Shown here in pieces: positions 15,262-23,995 of a stretch of DNA of 64,000 bases. Numbering within the stretch: the first letter of the stretch is position 1; each line of letters opens with the position of its first letter. Where the stretch lies: NCBI GenBank assembly GCA_963835775.1, contig CAWIHB010000020.1:348384-412383 (forward strand), read 5' to 3'. The translations under genes were made by a program, and so were the position numbers. Source of the stretch: Palsa-504 sp963835775 (GTDB taxonomy: Bacteria; Actinomycetota; Actinomycetes; Streptosporangiales; Streptosporangiaceae). A model generated the notes under the pieces. It had not been told where the DNA came from. It searched no databases and was given only the letters and a program-made list of their open reading frames with translations.

Positions 15262-16086
15262 ATGCCATGGATTGAGCTGCAAGGCGCGGTCAACGTGCGC
15301 GACCTGGGCGGCCTGCCCACCGAGGACGGCCGCGAGACGGTCGCCGGCAGGCTGCTGCGCGCGGATAACCTGCAGGAACTCTCACCCACCGACGTGCAGA
15401 AGCTGGTGCGCGAGATCGGCCTGACCACCGTCGTCGACCTGCGCAGCACCGCCGAAGTGGTGTCGGAAGGACCGGCTCCGCTGGACCGCGTACCGGGCGT
15501 CCAGCGCATTCACCGTCCGGTGCTGCCGGAAGGCGGCAGCGCCACCGACATCGTCGCCGATGTGCTGCTGACCAGAACCGAGCAGGACCGCTCGCGCTAC
15601 CCGGACGATCCCGTCTGCGGGCACTACCTGGGCTACCTGGAGGACCGGCCGGACGAGGTGGTGAGTGCGCTGCGGGACATCGCGCGGGCCCCGGGCGCGG
15701 CGGTGATCCACTGCGCGGCGGGCAAGGACCGCACCGGGGTGGTGGTGGCGCTGGCCCTGTCCGCCGCCGGCGTGCGCCCGCAGGCCGTGGTGGCCGACTA
15801 CGCCGCGTCCGGCGAGCGCACCGGGGCCCTGATCACGCGGCTGCGCCGGTCACCGACGTATGCCCCCGACATCGACAGCAAGCCCGCCGACTCGCACCGG
15901 GTCAGGCCGGAAACGATGACGGCCTTCCTGGAGCAGATGGATGCCAGGCACGGCGGGCCCTCCCGCTGGCTGGCCGATCACGGCTTCAGCCCAGAAGATC
16001 TGCGCCTGCTGCGGGCCAAGCTGCGTGATCCGGCCGGACCGCCGTCCGCGGCGCTGCCTGTTTCACATGATGGGCGCACGTCGTAA
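15262..16086 (+). CDS. Tyrosine/serine protein phosphatase, PtpB-like
   Basis: A 274-residue phosphatase of the bacterial Y_phosphatase3/PtpB family. The N-terminus NVRDLGGLPTEDG is the family hallmark and the P-loop is HCAAGKDRTG, with Cys151 as nucleophile and Arg157. The Asp general acid may lie in the segment before the loop. Relatives remove phosphate from Tyr, Ser/Thr or phosphoinositides, and M. tuberculosis PtpB is the best-known member. No signal peptide is visible, so it is probably cytosolic or exported without a classical signal. ATG 15262 has only a weak ribosome-binding site. Confidence 0.88.
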   Translation: MPWIELQGAVNVRDLGGLPTEDGRETVAGRLLRADNLQELSPTDVQKLVREIGLTTVVDLRSTAEVVSEGPAPLDRVPGVQRIHRPVLPEGGSATDIVADVLLTRTEQDRSRYPDDPVCGHYLGYLEDRPDEVVSALRDIARAPGAAVIHCAAGKDRTGVVVALALSAAGVRPQAVVADYAASGERTGALITRLRRSPTYAPDIDSKPADSHRVRPETMTAFLEQMDARHGGPSRWLADHGFSPEDLRLLRAKLRDPAGPPSAALPVSHDGRTS

Positions 16087-16158
16087 CAGATCAGCAACGT
16101 TGCCAACCTGACCGGCAACGGATTCGCGGACGCCATCGGCTAGATACCTCCCGTTTGT

Positions 16159-16193
16159 CTTGGCTAGCCATGATCTCGACTTGTCTAGCCAAG
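16159..16193. promoter_or_regulatory. Paired operator-like motifs before the first phosphonate-type importer
   Basis: Two near-identical, nearly palindromic 14-mers, CTTGGCTAGCCATG (16159-16172) and CTTGTCTAGCCAAG (16180-16193), start 21 bp apart, two helical turns. They lie 53 bp before the binding-protein gene. The NTCTAGNCCA character resembles HutC-family GntR operators. The nearest candidate regulator is the GntR protein at 29809-30594. Confidence 0.55.
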
Positions 16194-16245
16194 ATTTGGC
16201 ATCTTTGGTCCCCGGCTCACGGGACCGTGGTTTGGGAGGGAAATA

Positions 16246-17403
16246 GTGCGCGCAAGGCACCTGATTGCGGCGACGGCCGCGGTGGCCAGCGGCCTGCTAC
16301 TTACCGCCGCCTGCAGCTCATCGTCGAGCTCGAGCAGCGCCAATGGAAGCAGCACCAGCAGTAGCAGCAGCACCAACTGGGCGACCGTCACCTCCGTTGC
16401 GGCGGGCGGCGGCATGAGCGCCCTGGTCGCCGCGGCCGAGAAGGAAGGCCAGCTCAACGTCATCACGTTGCCTTCCAACTGGGCCAACTACGGCACCATC
16501 ATGAAGGACTTCACGGCCAAGTACGGCATCAAGATCACCGATGCCAACCCGGACGGCTCCAGCCAGGATGAACTGAACGCCATCGCTCAGCTCAAGGGCC
16601 AGAGCCGCGCCCCCAACGTGGTCGACGTGGGCACCGCGTTCGCGGTCAAGGGCGACCAGGCAGGAGACTGGGCCCCGTACGAGGTGGCGACCTGGAGCAA
16701 CATCCCGGCCGACGCCAAGGCGGCGAACGGCGACTACTACGCCGACTACGGCGGGTACGTGGCCATCGGGTACAACTCGGCCACGGTGAAGACCCCGCCG
16801 ACCTCGTTCGCCGACCTGCTCAAGCCCATCTACAAGAACATGGTCGCCATCAACGGCAATCCGACCCAAGCCGGGGCTGCCTTCGCCGCCGTGTACGCCG
16901 CGGCCATCGCCAACGGCGGCTCACTGAACAACATCACCCCCGGCATCACCTACTTCAAGAAGCTGCACCAGGTGGGCAACTTCGTGCCGGTGGCCGCCAG
17001 CGCGGCGACCATGGAAAGCGGCCAGACCCCGATCGTGATCTGGTGGGATTACCTGCTCGCCTCCGAGATCGGCCCGAGCGTGCCCGGCCTGAAGATCGTG
17101 ATCCCGACGGACGCTTCCTACGCCGCCTACTACGACCAGGCCATCAGCAAGTACGCGCCGGACCCGGCCGCGGCCCGGCTCTGGGAGGAATACCTGTACT
17201 CGACCGTGGGCCAGAACCTCTGGCTCCAGGGCGAGGCCCGGCCGATCGAGCTGCCGGCCCTGGTGGCTGCCGGCACCGTCAACGAGACCGCCTACAAGGC
17301 GCTGCCGCCCGCCCCGACCGGCAACATCACCTTCCCCACGCAGGCCGAGCAGGCGGCGGCCGAGACAGTCGTCGCCCAGCAGTGGTCCAGCGTGATCGGT
17401 TAA
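16246..17403 (+). CDS. Phosphonate/polyamine-type ABC substrate-binding lipoprotein (importer 1)
   Basis: A 385-residue lipoprotein: lipobox TAAC with Cys23, a long Ser-rich linker, then a PotD/PhnS-like fold (EKEGQLNVITLPSNWANYG; DYGGYVAIGYNSATVK; ARLWEEYLYS). The SBP_bac_6/8-type architecture is shared with putrescine, iron and 2-aminoethylphosphonate binding proteins. It is clearly paralogous to the protein at 24859-25986. GTG 16246 follows GGGAGGG. The phosphonate assignment rests on the neighbouring degradative genes and is an inference. Confidence 0.78.
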   Translation: MRARHLIAATAAVASGLLLTAACSSSSSSSSANGSSTSSSSSTNWATVTSVAAGGGMSALVAAAEKEGQLNVITLPSNWANYGTIMKDFTAKYGIKITDANPDGSSQDELNAIAQLKGQSRAPNVVDVGTAFAVKGDQAGDWAPYEVATWSNIPADAKAANGDYYADYGGYVAIGYNSATVKTPPTSFADLLKPIYKNMVAINGNPTQAGAAFAAVYAAAIANGGSLNNITPGITYFKKLHQVGNFVPVAASAATMESGQTPIVIWWDYLLASEIGPSVPGLKIVIPTDASYAAYYDQAISKYAPDPAAARLWEEYLYSTVGQNLWLQGEARPIELPALVAAGTVNETAYKALPPAPTGNITFPTQAEQAAAETVVAQQWSSVIG

Positions 17404-17405
17404 CG

Positions 17406-18368
17406 GTGGACCAGACCGTAGCGGCCTCCGGGGCCCCGGGATCCTTGGCGGATCCCGGGGCCCCCGGATCCGGTCGTGCCGCCCACGCAGCGCCGCCGAG
17501 GGTGACCGTGCCGGGGGTCCTGCGCTGGCTGCGCCGGATCGCCGGCATCGTGCCCTTCGGCGTCTACGTGACGTTGGGCCTGCTGCTGCCGATGGTTGCG
17601 GTCGCGGTCGGGGCCTTCCAGAACTCCGCCAACGGCAGCTTCACGCTCAGCAACATCAGTACCGCCACTCACGGCATCTACCTGCACGGCTTCTGGCAGA
17701 GCACCATCTTGTCGGTGGTCACCTCCATCCTTCCGGGATTCTTCGGGCTGCTGATCGCGTACGCGATCTTCACCGCCAAGCGCGGGAACGTGCTGCGCCA
17801 GGTGACGGTCACCGCTTCCGGTGTATTCGCCAACTTCGGCGGCGTGCCGCTGGCCTTCCTGTTCATCGCCTCCCTCGGCTCCACCGGGCTTATCACCCAC
17901 TGGCTCAATAACCTTGGGATCGACATCTACGCCCACGGCTTCAGCCTGTACTCCCTGACCGGCGTGATCATGGTGTACTTCTACTTCCAGGTCCCGCTCA
18001 TGGTGCTGGTCATCCTGCCAGCCCTGGAAGGGCTGCGTCCGGCCTGGCGGGAAGCCGCCCAGAACCTGGGCGCCCGCACCTGGGACTACTGGCGCTTCGT
18101 GGCCGGCCCGGTGCTGCTGCCCTCGTTCCTGGGCTGCGTGCTGCTGCTGTTCGGCAGCGCCCTGTCCGCCTACGCCACCGCCGAGGCACTGACCAACGGG
18201 ACCATCCCGCTGACCTCGATCCAGATCGGGTCGTTCCTGAACGGGAACGTCATCGCCGGCCAGGAGAACGTCGGCAAGGCGCTCGGCCTGGGCATGGTCG
18301 TCATCATCGCGATCGCGATGACCATCTACGTCGTGCTGCAGCGGAGGGCGGCCAGATGGCTTCGGTAG
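17406..18368 (+). CDS. ABC importer 1 permease A (PhnU/PotB-like)
   Basis: GTG 17406 starts 2 bp after the binding-protein stop. The 320-residue protein has a Pro/Gly/Ala-rich cytoplasmic N-terminus and six membrane segments. The EAA loop is REAAQNLGARTWDYWRFVAG (about residue 210-230). It resembles PotB/PhnU permeases and pairs with the next gene. It overlaps that gene by 13 bp, so the pair is translationally coupled. Confidence 0.82.
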   Translation: MDQTVAASGAPGSLADPGAPGSGRAAHAAPPRVTVPGVLRWLRRIAGIVPFGVYVTLGLLLPMVAVAVGAFQNSANGSFTLSNISTATHGIYLHGFWQSTILSVVTSILPGFFGLLIAYAIFTAKRGNVLRQVTVTASGVFANFGGVPLAFLFIASLGSTGLITHWLNNLGIDIYAHGFSLYSLTGVIMVYFYFQVPLMVLVILPALEGLRPAWREAAQNLGARTWDYWRFVAGPVLLPSFLGCVLLLFGSALSAYATAEALTNGTIPLTSIQIGSFLNGNVIAGQENVGKALGLGMVVIIAIAMTIYVVLQRRAARWLR

Positions 18369-19204
18369 CCGAGACGCAGGTCGTGAAGGCCCCGCGGCGG
18401 GCGGCACGGCAGAGAGCCGAGCGGCCCGCCATCTGGCGCTGGGTGGTCCTGCTGCTCGCCGCCGTTTTTTTCCTGCTGCCGCTGATCGTGGCGTTCCGGT
18501 TCGCCGGGATCAAGGCCTTCGGCGCGGTGGTCAGCCAGTCCGGCTTCGCCTCGTCCCTGGGCCTGTCGCTCCGGCTCGCGGTCGTCACCACCGTGATCAC
18601 CATTGTGCTGATGCTGCCCACCGCCGTCTACGTCCACCTGCGGCTGCCCGGGCTCCGGCGGCTGATGGAGGGGATCACGATCCTGCCCATCGTCATCCCG
18701 CCGGTGGTGCTGATCGTGGGTGTGCTGCAGATCGCGCCAGGATCGCTGAAGGGCACGCCGTACCTGCTGGCTCTCGAATACGTGGTGCTGGCCATGCCGT
18801 TCGCCTACCGGGCCATCGACGCCGGGCTGCGCGCGCTTGACCTCAAGACGATCGTCGAGGCCTCCAGCTCGCTGGGCGCGGGCTGGACCACCACGCTGCT
18901 GCGGGTGGTGCTGCCGAACCTGACCACTGCGGTGCTGTCGGCCGTGGTGCTCACCGTGGCGCTGGTCCTGGGCGAGTACACGATGGCCAGCCTGGCCCTG
19001 TTCCAGACTTTCCCGGTGTGGATCTACGTCAACAGCCAGTACAGCGGCCAGATCTCGGTCGCGGCCTCGCTGCTGTCGCTGTTCGTGACCTGGCTGCTCC
19101 TGATGGCCATCACGGTGGCAGGCACCCGGCGGTCGCGCAAGAAGGGCGGCGGCGCGGTCACGCTGTTTACCGCCACACGTCAAGAGACCCGGGGGAACTT
19201 ATGA
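18356..19204 (+). CDS. ABC importer 1 permease B (PhnV/PotC-like)
   Basis: A 282-residue inner-membrane protein with a basic N-terminus (RRAARQRAER), six hydrophobic segments and the EAA-type loop EASSSLGAGWTTTLLRVVLP. The segment GEYTMASLALFQTFPVWIY is typical of the PotC/PhnV side of the heterodimeric channel. Its last codons overlap the ATPase start (ATGA). Confidence 0.82.
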   Translation: MASVAETQVVKAPRRAARQRAERPAIWRWVVLLLAAVFFLLPLIVAFRFAGIKAFGAVVSQSGFASSLGLSLRLAVVTTVITIVLMLPTAVYVHLRLPGLRRLMEGITILPIVIPPVVLIVGVLQIAPGSLKGTPYLLALEYVVLAMPFAYRAIDAGLRALDLKTIVEASSSLGAGWTTTLLRVVLPNLTTAVLSAVVLTVALVLGEYTMASLALFQTFPVWIYVNSQYSGQISVAASLLSLFVTWLLLMAITVAGTRRSRKKGGGAVTLFTATRQETRGNL

Positions 19205-20310
19205 CCACGAACACCGCAAGGGACGCGGACGCCAACGGCCTCCGGCAGGCGTCCGGCGGCCACGGCACGAGCGTGGTGCTGGACAACCTGAGCCGCTCGT
19301 TCGGGGCCACCCGGGCCCTGGATGGCCTGTCGATCGAGATCGCCCCGGGCGAGCTGGTCGCGCTGCTCGGCCCGTCCGGCTGCGGCAAGACCACGGCCCT
19401 GCGGATCCTGGCCGGCTTCGAGACGGCGGATACCGGATCGGTCCTGGTCGACGGCAAGAACGTCTCGGCGGTGCCGGCCGCCAAGCGGGACATGGGCATG
19501 GTCTTCCAGAGCTACAGCCTGTTCCCGAACATGACCGCGCTGGACAACGTGGGATTCGGGCTGCGGATGCGCAAGATGGGGACCCCCAGCCGGCGCCAGC
19601 GCGCCGGCGAGCTGCTGGAGATGGTCGGCCTGGCTCCGCAGGCCCGGCAGTACCCGCACCAGCTATCCGGGGGCCAGCAGCAGCGGGTCGCGCTGGCCCG
19701 CGCGCTGGCCATCGAGCCGCGGGTGCTGCTGCTTGACGAGCCGCTGTCCGCGCTGGACGCCAAGGTCCGCCTGCAGCTGCGCGAGCAGATCCGCACGCTG
19801 CAGCAGCGGCTCGGCACCACGACCCTGTTCGTGACCCACGACCAGGAGGAGGCCCTGTCGATGGCCGACCGGGTCGGGGTCATGCGGCAGGGCAAGCTGG
19901 AGCAGATCGCCGCGCCGGACGAGCTCTACGACCACCCGGCCACCGTATTCGTCGCCGAGTTCGTCGGCGTCATGAACCGGATCCCGGCCGAGCTGCAAGC
20001 CGACGGAACGGTGACCGTGCTGGGTGGCACCGTCCCGGTCCAGGGCGACAGCGCGCGCGACCTGGGTGACGGCCCCGTGGACGTGCTGGTGCGCCCGGAA
20101 GGGCTGATCATGGCGGTGATCGAGAACGGCAACGGGATCGTGACCACCAGGACCTTCCTCGGCTCGGTGACCAGGGTCGCCGTCCTGCTGTCCGGCGACG
20201 TCACGGTGCAGGTCGACAAGCCCAGTACCGAGGCTGCCGCGCTGGCCCCGGGCACATCGGTCTCGGTGACGCTGCCGCCGGAACCGGTCCTGGTCACACC
20301 CAGGCCCTAG
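19201..20310 (+). CDS. ABC importer 1 ATP-binding protein (PhnT/PotA-like)
   Basis: A 369-residue ATPase of the PotA/PhnT/FbpC group: Walker A GPSGCGKTT, Q-loop MVFQSYSLFPNMT, signature LSGGQQQRV, Walker B LLLDEPLSALD, H-loop VTHDQEEAL, and a C-terminal TOBE domain (VDVLVRPEGLIM; RTFLGSVTRVAVLLSG). ATG 19201 overlaps the stop of permease B. It completes an SBP-permease-permease-ATPase operon and ends at a bidirectional hairpin shared with the convergent phosphoesterase. Confidence 0.87.
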   Translation: MTTNTARDADANGLRQASGGHGTSVVLDNLSRSFGATRALDGLSIEIAPGELVALLGPSGCGKTTALRILAGFETADTGSVLVDGKNVSAVPAAKRDMGMVFQSYSLFPNMTALDNVGFGLRMRKMGTPSRRQRAGELLEMVGLAPQARQYPHQLSGGQQQRVALARALAIEPRVLLLDEPLSALDAKVRLQLREQIRTLQQRLGTTTLFVTHDQEEALSMADRVGVMRQGKLEQIAAPDELYDHPATVFVAEFVGVMNRIPAELQADGTVTVLGGTVPVQGDSARDLGDGPVDVLVRPEGLIMAVIENGNGIVTTRTFLGSVTRVAVLLSGDVTVQVDKPSTEAAALAPGTSVSVTLPPEPVLVTPRP

Positions 20311-20346
20311 CCCGCCCGGGCCGGCGCGGTAGAGCCTCGGGCTAGG
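20306..20346. terminator. Bidirectional terminator between convergent operons
   Basis: CCTAGCCCG (20306-20314) pairs with CGGGCTAGG (20338-20346). The stem contains both stop codons of the convergent genes, and the 23-nt loop is itself GC-rich. Confidence 0.6.
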
Positions 20347-22000
20347 CGCCGGGCAGGCGCCCGAGCGGGAACGGCGGGATGATCCGCAGCTCCACGTTCC
20401 GGTCGCCGGGAGCCCCGGCCAGCGCCGCGACGTCCCAGGGCACGTTGGCCGCGAGCTCGCGATGCAGCGAGGCGAGCTCGTCGGCGGTCTCCAGTTTCCC
20501 CGGTGCGGTCGGCGTGTCGTGATCGACCATGGTGGTCACGATCGACAGGTACTCGCCGTGATCGACGAGCTCGACCACCCGCGTCTGGCAGGGCCAGTCG
20601 ACCAGCGCGCAGGTAGTGACCTCCCAGAACCCGCGCGCCGGGCCGGACGGGTCACGGCGCAGCCGAACCGCGTTGGTGTGCGTGTGACCGTTCAGCCACA
20701 GCACCACGTTGGGGAAGCGATGCAGCAGGCCAAGCAGGCCGACGCCGAGCAAGGGCTCGCCGTCCGGCCCCGCGGGCCCGCCCCGGGTGTTGTCCAGCGT
20801 GTCGGTCCCATGGTGGGAGAACACGACCACGAGCCGGTCGTCATGGCCAGTCCTGATCTCGGTCCCGTCCGGCCCGCGGTGCGCCGAGTGGACCTCGCTG
20901 AGCCGGGCTTCCAGCCAGCGGGCCTGCTCCCGGTCCAGGCAGCCGCCCGCCCCGCCGGCCAGGCAGTTGGTATCCAGGGCGATGAACCGGACGGCGGGCG
21001 TGTCGTAGACGTAGTACGCGGTGCCGTCCAGCCGGTTGCGCTCGCTGAACCCGTGCCCGAAGGGCCGCGAGTCGGCGCGCAGATGGGCGTCGACGAAGTC
21101 CCGCCTGCTGATCGGCCTGCGGAAGGCGTCAGGGGTGACCGGCAGGGTCGGCCCGGCCATGAACACCTCGGGCTGGCTGGTGAACAGCTCGTGGGCCTGG
21201 TCATGGTCGAAGCCGGCGGGCAGGTCGGCGGGCTTCCGGCCGCCGATAAGCGCGCTGGCCAGGCCGGGCGTCTGGGTGCCGACACCCTGGGTGAGAGCCT
21301 CGTGATTGCCGAAGCAGGACAGCCAGGGGAGGCCGAGGCCGCCGGCGGAGAATTCGCGCAGCGCCCGCTGCAGCAGGCCCGGGCAGTGCGGGAAGCCGAA
21401 TTCGCGCCGGAAGAAGTCCGGTCCCTGCGGACCGGCCCCGTCCGGCCGCCAGTAGATGTCGCCCGGCCAGTGCAGTGACTGCACGCCCTCATAGCCTGGC
21501 CCGCCGGAATCCGGCGACACTACTCCGCCGTCGAACAGGGCCAGGAAAGCCTGCAGCTCGTTCCACTGCGCGTTGTCGATGGCGTCGCCCGTGGTCACGG
21601 CCAGCTGCAGCGGCAGCCCGGTGGCCGGGCCGTGGACGGCGCCCAGGGTGCGGAGGGTGGCGTCGACGGCGTGCGCGGTCAGCGCCTCCTGGGGACGCTG
21701 CACCGGGATGATCTCGGCGTACCTCGGGTCGGCGAAGCGGGCGTTGAGGAACTCGAACCGGGCCGGCGACTGGACGTCAGCCAGTTGCAGGTCGGTGATG
21801 TGAACCAGGCACAGCAGAGCGCGACCGGGACCGTGACCCGATACCCGGGCCGGCGCACCTGCGCCGAAGTCGTCGCGCACCAGGTGCGGCTCGCCCGGGC
21901 CGACCTCGACGGCCCGGTACTGGGCCGACTGTCCGCTGCGCAGCGGCGCCCCGGGAGCGAGCCGGCGATCAGTGGTCAGCCGCGGATGCCAGCCACTCAC
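20342..22000 (-). CDS. Metallophosphoesterase, TIGR03767/PPA1498-like
   Basis: A 552-residue calcineurin-like phosphoesterase. Metal-binding motifs are spread by long inserts: HITDLQLADVQSP, TTGDAIDNAQWNE, SCFGNHEAL, VVVFSHHGTD and WLNGHTHTN. This spacing matches the family TIGR03767 by recollection. I see no Tat or Sec signal, unlike many relatives. GTG 22000 overlaps the stop of the ABC ATPase (GTGA), so it is coupled to importer 2. Its substrate may be a phosphoester imported or made by that operon; this is inference. Confidence 0.8.
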   Translation of the reverse strand: MSGWHPRLTTDRRLAPGAPLRSGQSAQYRAVEVGPGEPHLVRDDFGAGAPARVSGHGPGRALLCLVHITDLQLADVQSPARFEFLNARFADPRYAEIIPVQRPQEALTAHAVDATLRTLGAVHGPATGLPLQLAVTTGDAIDNAQWNELQAFLALFDGGVVSPDSGGPGYEGVQSLHWPGDIYWRPDGAGPQGPDFFRREFGFPHCPGLLQRALREFSAGGLGLPWLSCFGNHEALTQGVGTQTPGLASALIGGRKPADLPAGFDHDQAHELFTSQPEVFMAGPTLPVTPDAFRRPISRRDFVDAHLRADSRPFGHGFSERNRLDGTAYYVYDTPAVRFIALDTNCLAGGAGGCLDREQARWLEARLSEVHSAHRGPDGTEIRTGHDDRLVVVFSHHGTDTLDNTRGGPAGPDGEPLLGVGLLGLLHRFPNVVLWLNGHTHTNAVRLRRDPSGPARGFWEVTTCALVDWPCQTRVVELVDHGEYLSIVTTMVDHDTPTAPGKLETADELASLHRELAANVPWDVAALAGAPGDRNVELRIIPPFPLGRLPGA

Positions 22001-23142
22001 GCCTCTTCCCCAGCCTCCGGCCCGGCAGTTTGCGAATCGGCGGACACGAGCACCGGGTCGGGGCGGATGGTGAGCGCAACCCGGCTGCCCGCGGGCAGGG
22101 CGGTGGCGTCCGAGGTGGTCAGCTGAGCCAGGATGGTGGCGTCGCCGAGATCGACGGTGACCCGGCTGGTCGCGCCGAGGAAGGTCACGGCGATCACGGT
22201 TCCGACCAGCGGGCCGGATTCCGGTGCGTCGTGCGAGGCCAGCGTCACCGCTTCCGGCCGGACCAGCGCCACCACCTGGCCATTGGGCGTCTCCCTTTCC
22301 ACCAGCGGCAGCGTGCACCCGCGGACGATCACGCTGCCGTCATGAACCTCACCGGACAGCCGGTTGCTGAGCCCGACGAACTCGGCCACGAACGACGTCG
22401 CCGGGCGCGAGTAAACCTCGGTGGGCGACGCGAGCTGCTCCAGGTGCCCTTCCCGCATGACGCCGACCCGGTCCGCAATGGCCAGGGCCTCTTCCTGATC
22501 GTGGGTGACGAACAGCGTGGTAATGCCCACCTCGAGCTGGATCCGCCGGATCTCGTCCCGCAGCTGCGCCCGGACCTTGGCGTCCAGGGCGGACAGCGGC
22601 TCGTCGAGCAGCAGCACCTGCGGCTCGATGGCCAGCGCCCGGGCCAGGGCGACCCGCTGCTGCTGGCCGCCGGAGAGCTGGTGCGGGTACCGGCTGGCCT
22701 GCTCGGCCAGCCCGACCAGCTCGAGCATGTCCAAGGCGCGCTGATCCCGCTCGGCCCCGCCGACCCGGCGCAGCCGCAGCCCGAACGCCACGTTCTGCCG
22801 CACCGTCATGTGCGGGAAGAGCGAATAAGCCTGGAATACCATGCCCATGTCGCGCTTGTTGGCCGGCACGTGGGTGAGGTCCTTGCCGCCGACGACGACA
22901 CGGCCGGCATCGGCGTCCTCCAGCCCGGCGAGCAGGCGCAGCGTGGTGGTCTTGCCGCAGCCCGACGGGCCCAGCAGGGCGACGAGCTGGCCGGGTTCCA
23001 GGGTCAGGTCGAGCCGGTCGAGCGCGACCACGGGACCGTAGTGACGGCTCAGCCCCTCCAGCCGCACCTCGACGGCGGCCCGGGCCGCGTGGTCCCGGGC
23101 TCTAGTCACTGGCGAAGAAGTCACGAGCGGCCCCTCATCCAC
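21997..23142 (-). CDS. ABC importer 2 ATP-binding protein (PhnT/PotA-like)
   Basis: A 381-residue ATPase close to the one at 19201: GPSGCGKTT, MVFQAYSLFPHMT, LSGGQQQRV, LLLDEPLSALD, VTHDQEEAL, then a TOBE domain (VVALVRPEAVTLA; GTVIAVTFLGATSRVTVDLG). GTG 23142 overlaps the end of the permease gene. The tail PEAGEEA runs into the phosphoesterase start. Confidence 0.87.
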   Translation of the reverse strand: MDEGPLVTSSPVTRARDHAARAAVEVRLEGLSRHYGPVVALDRLDLTLEPGQLVALLGPSGCGKTTTLRLLAGLEDADAGRVVVGGKDLTHVPANKRDMGMVFQAYSLFPHMTVRQNVAFGLRLRRVGGAERDQRALDMLELVGLAEQASRYPHQLSGGQQQRVALARALAIEPQVLLLDEPLSALDAKVRAQLRDEIRRIQLEVGITTLFVTHDQEEALAIADRVGVMREGHLEQLASPTEVYSRPATSFVAEFVGLSNRLSGEVHDGSVIVRGCTLPLVERETPNGQVVALVRPEAVTLASHDAPESGPLVGTVIAVTFLGATSRVTVDLGDATILAQLTTSDATALPAGSRVALTIRPDPVLVSADSQTAGPEAGEEA

Positions 23143-23995
23143 GGCCGCGGCGGACGCGGCCGGCGTAGGACAGGATCAGCAGCAGCAAGAAGGTGAAGAT
23201 CAGCGCGGCGAACGAGGTCGAGAACAGCACTCCGGCGTTCGGCGTGTTGCGGCTGATGGAATACAGCTCCACCTGCAGGTTGGTGTACAGCAGAAGGTAG
23301 GCGATGGTGAACTCGCCGAAGACCGTGGCCCAGCTCAGCAGCACGGCGTTCAGGATGCCCTGCCGCATGTTCGGCGCGATCACCCGGACGATGACGGTGA
23401 ACCAGGACGCACCGAGACTGCGGGCCGCCTCGGACAGGGTGGTCACGTCGATCGCGTTCAGCCCGGCGGCCAGGGCCCGGTAGGCGTAGGGCAGGGCCAG
23501 GACCACGTAGACCCAGAACAGCATGAGCGACGACAGGTTGTAGTGCTGGATCCTGTTGTAGATGGGGCCCAGGCCGACCACGAGGACGATCGCGGGGATG
23601 GTCAGCGGCAGCAGGCAGAGGAACTCGATGGTGCGCTCCAGCCAGCGCACCCGCAGCCGGACCCAGATCATGGTGGGCACCAGCAGCACCAGCAGGACCA
23701 AGCAGGTGATGATGGCCAGTTCGAGGGTGATCTCGATCGCGCTTTGCAGCGGAGGAATGCCGGTGTTCTGGTACGAGGCGATCTGCCGCCAGGCGGTCAG
23801 CGACCAGGTGCCGAGCTTGGTCCCTTCCAGGGAGAACCGGAGCAGGGCCAGCAACGGCAGGACGAAGAAGAGCCCGAGCACGGTGAAGACGACGTAGCGG
23901 AAGGCGTTGAGCCGCCGGCGCCGCCGGGCCTGCATGCCGCGCGGGCGCCCGGCCGAAGTGGCGGGCGTCTCGCTGAGGGCGGTTACCGCAGCCAT
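23135..23995 (-). CDS. ABC importer 2 permease B (PhnV/PotC-like)
   Basis: Start chosen at ATG 23995, giving 286 residues; the upstream open frame is a shadow of permease A. It has six membrane segments, a basic stretch before the first (RGMQARRRRRLN), the EAA loop SEAARSLGASWFTVIVRVIA and the segment GEFTIAYLLLYTNLQVELYS. It overlaps permease A by 13 bp, the same junction as in importer 1, which supports duplication of the whole operon. Confidence 0.82.
   Translation of the reverse strand: MAAVTALSETPATSAGRPRGMQARRRRRLNAFRYVVFTVLGLFFVLPLLALLRFSLEGTKLGTWSLTAWRQIASYQNTGIPPLQSAIEITLELAIITCLVLLVLLVPTMIWVRLRVRWLERTIEFLCLLPLTIPAIVLVVGLGPIYNRIQHYNLSSLMLFWVYVVLALPYAYRALAAGLNAIDVTTLSEAARSLGASWFTVIVRVIAPNMRQGILNAVLLSWATVFGEFTIAYLLLYTNLQVELYSISRNTPNAGVLFSTSFAALIFTFLLLLILSYAGRVRRGRG

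Noticed and set aside
13107..16086. Lanthipeptide or other RiPP cluster around the exporter-type ABC gene
   Set aside because: No precursor peptide, LanM/LanB/LanC, radical SAM or peptidase gene is visible nearby.
17043..17405. Longer start for the importer 1 permease inside the binding-protein gene
   Set aside because: The upstream frame is a shadow of the binding-protein gene; GTG 17406 lies directly after its stop.
16246..20310. Firm annotation as a putrescine/spermidine importer (PotFGHI)
   Set aside because: The fold fits, but the close link with C-P cleavage enzymes makes aminophosphonate more likely; I therefore leave gene symbols empty.
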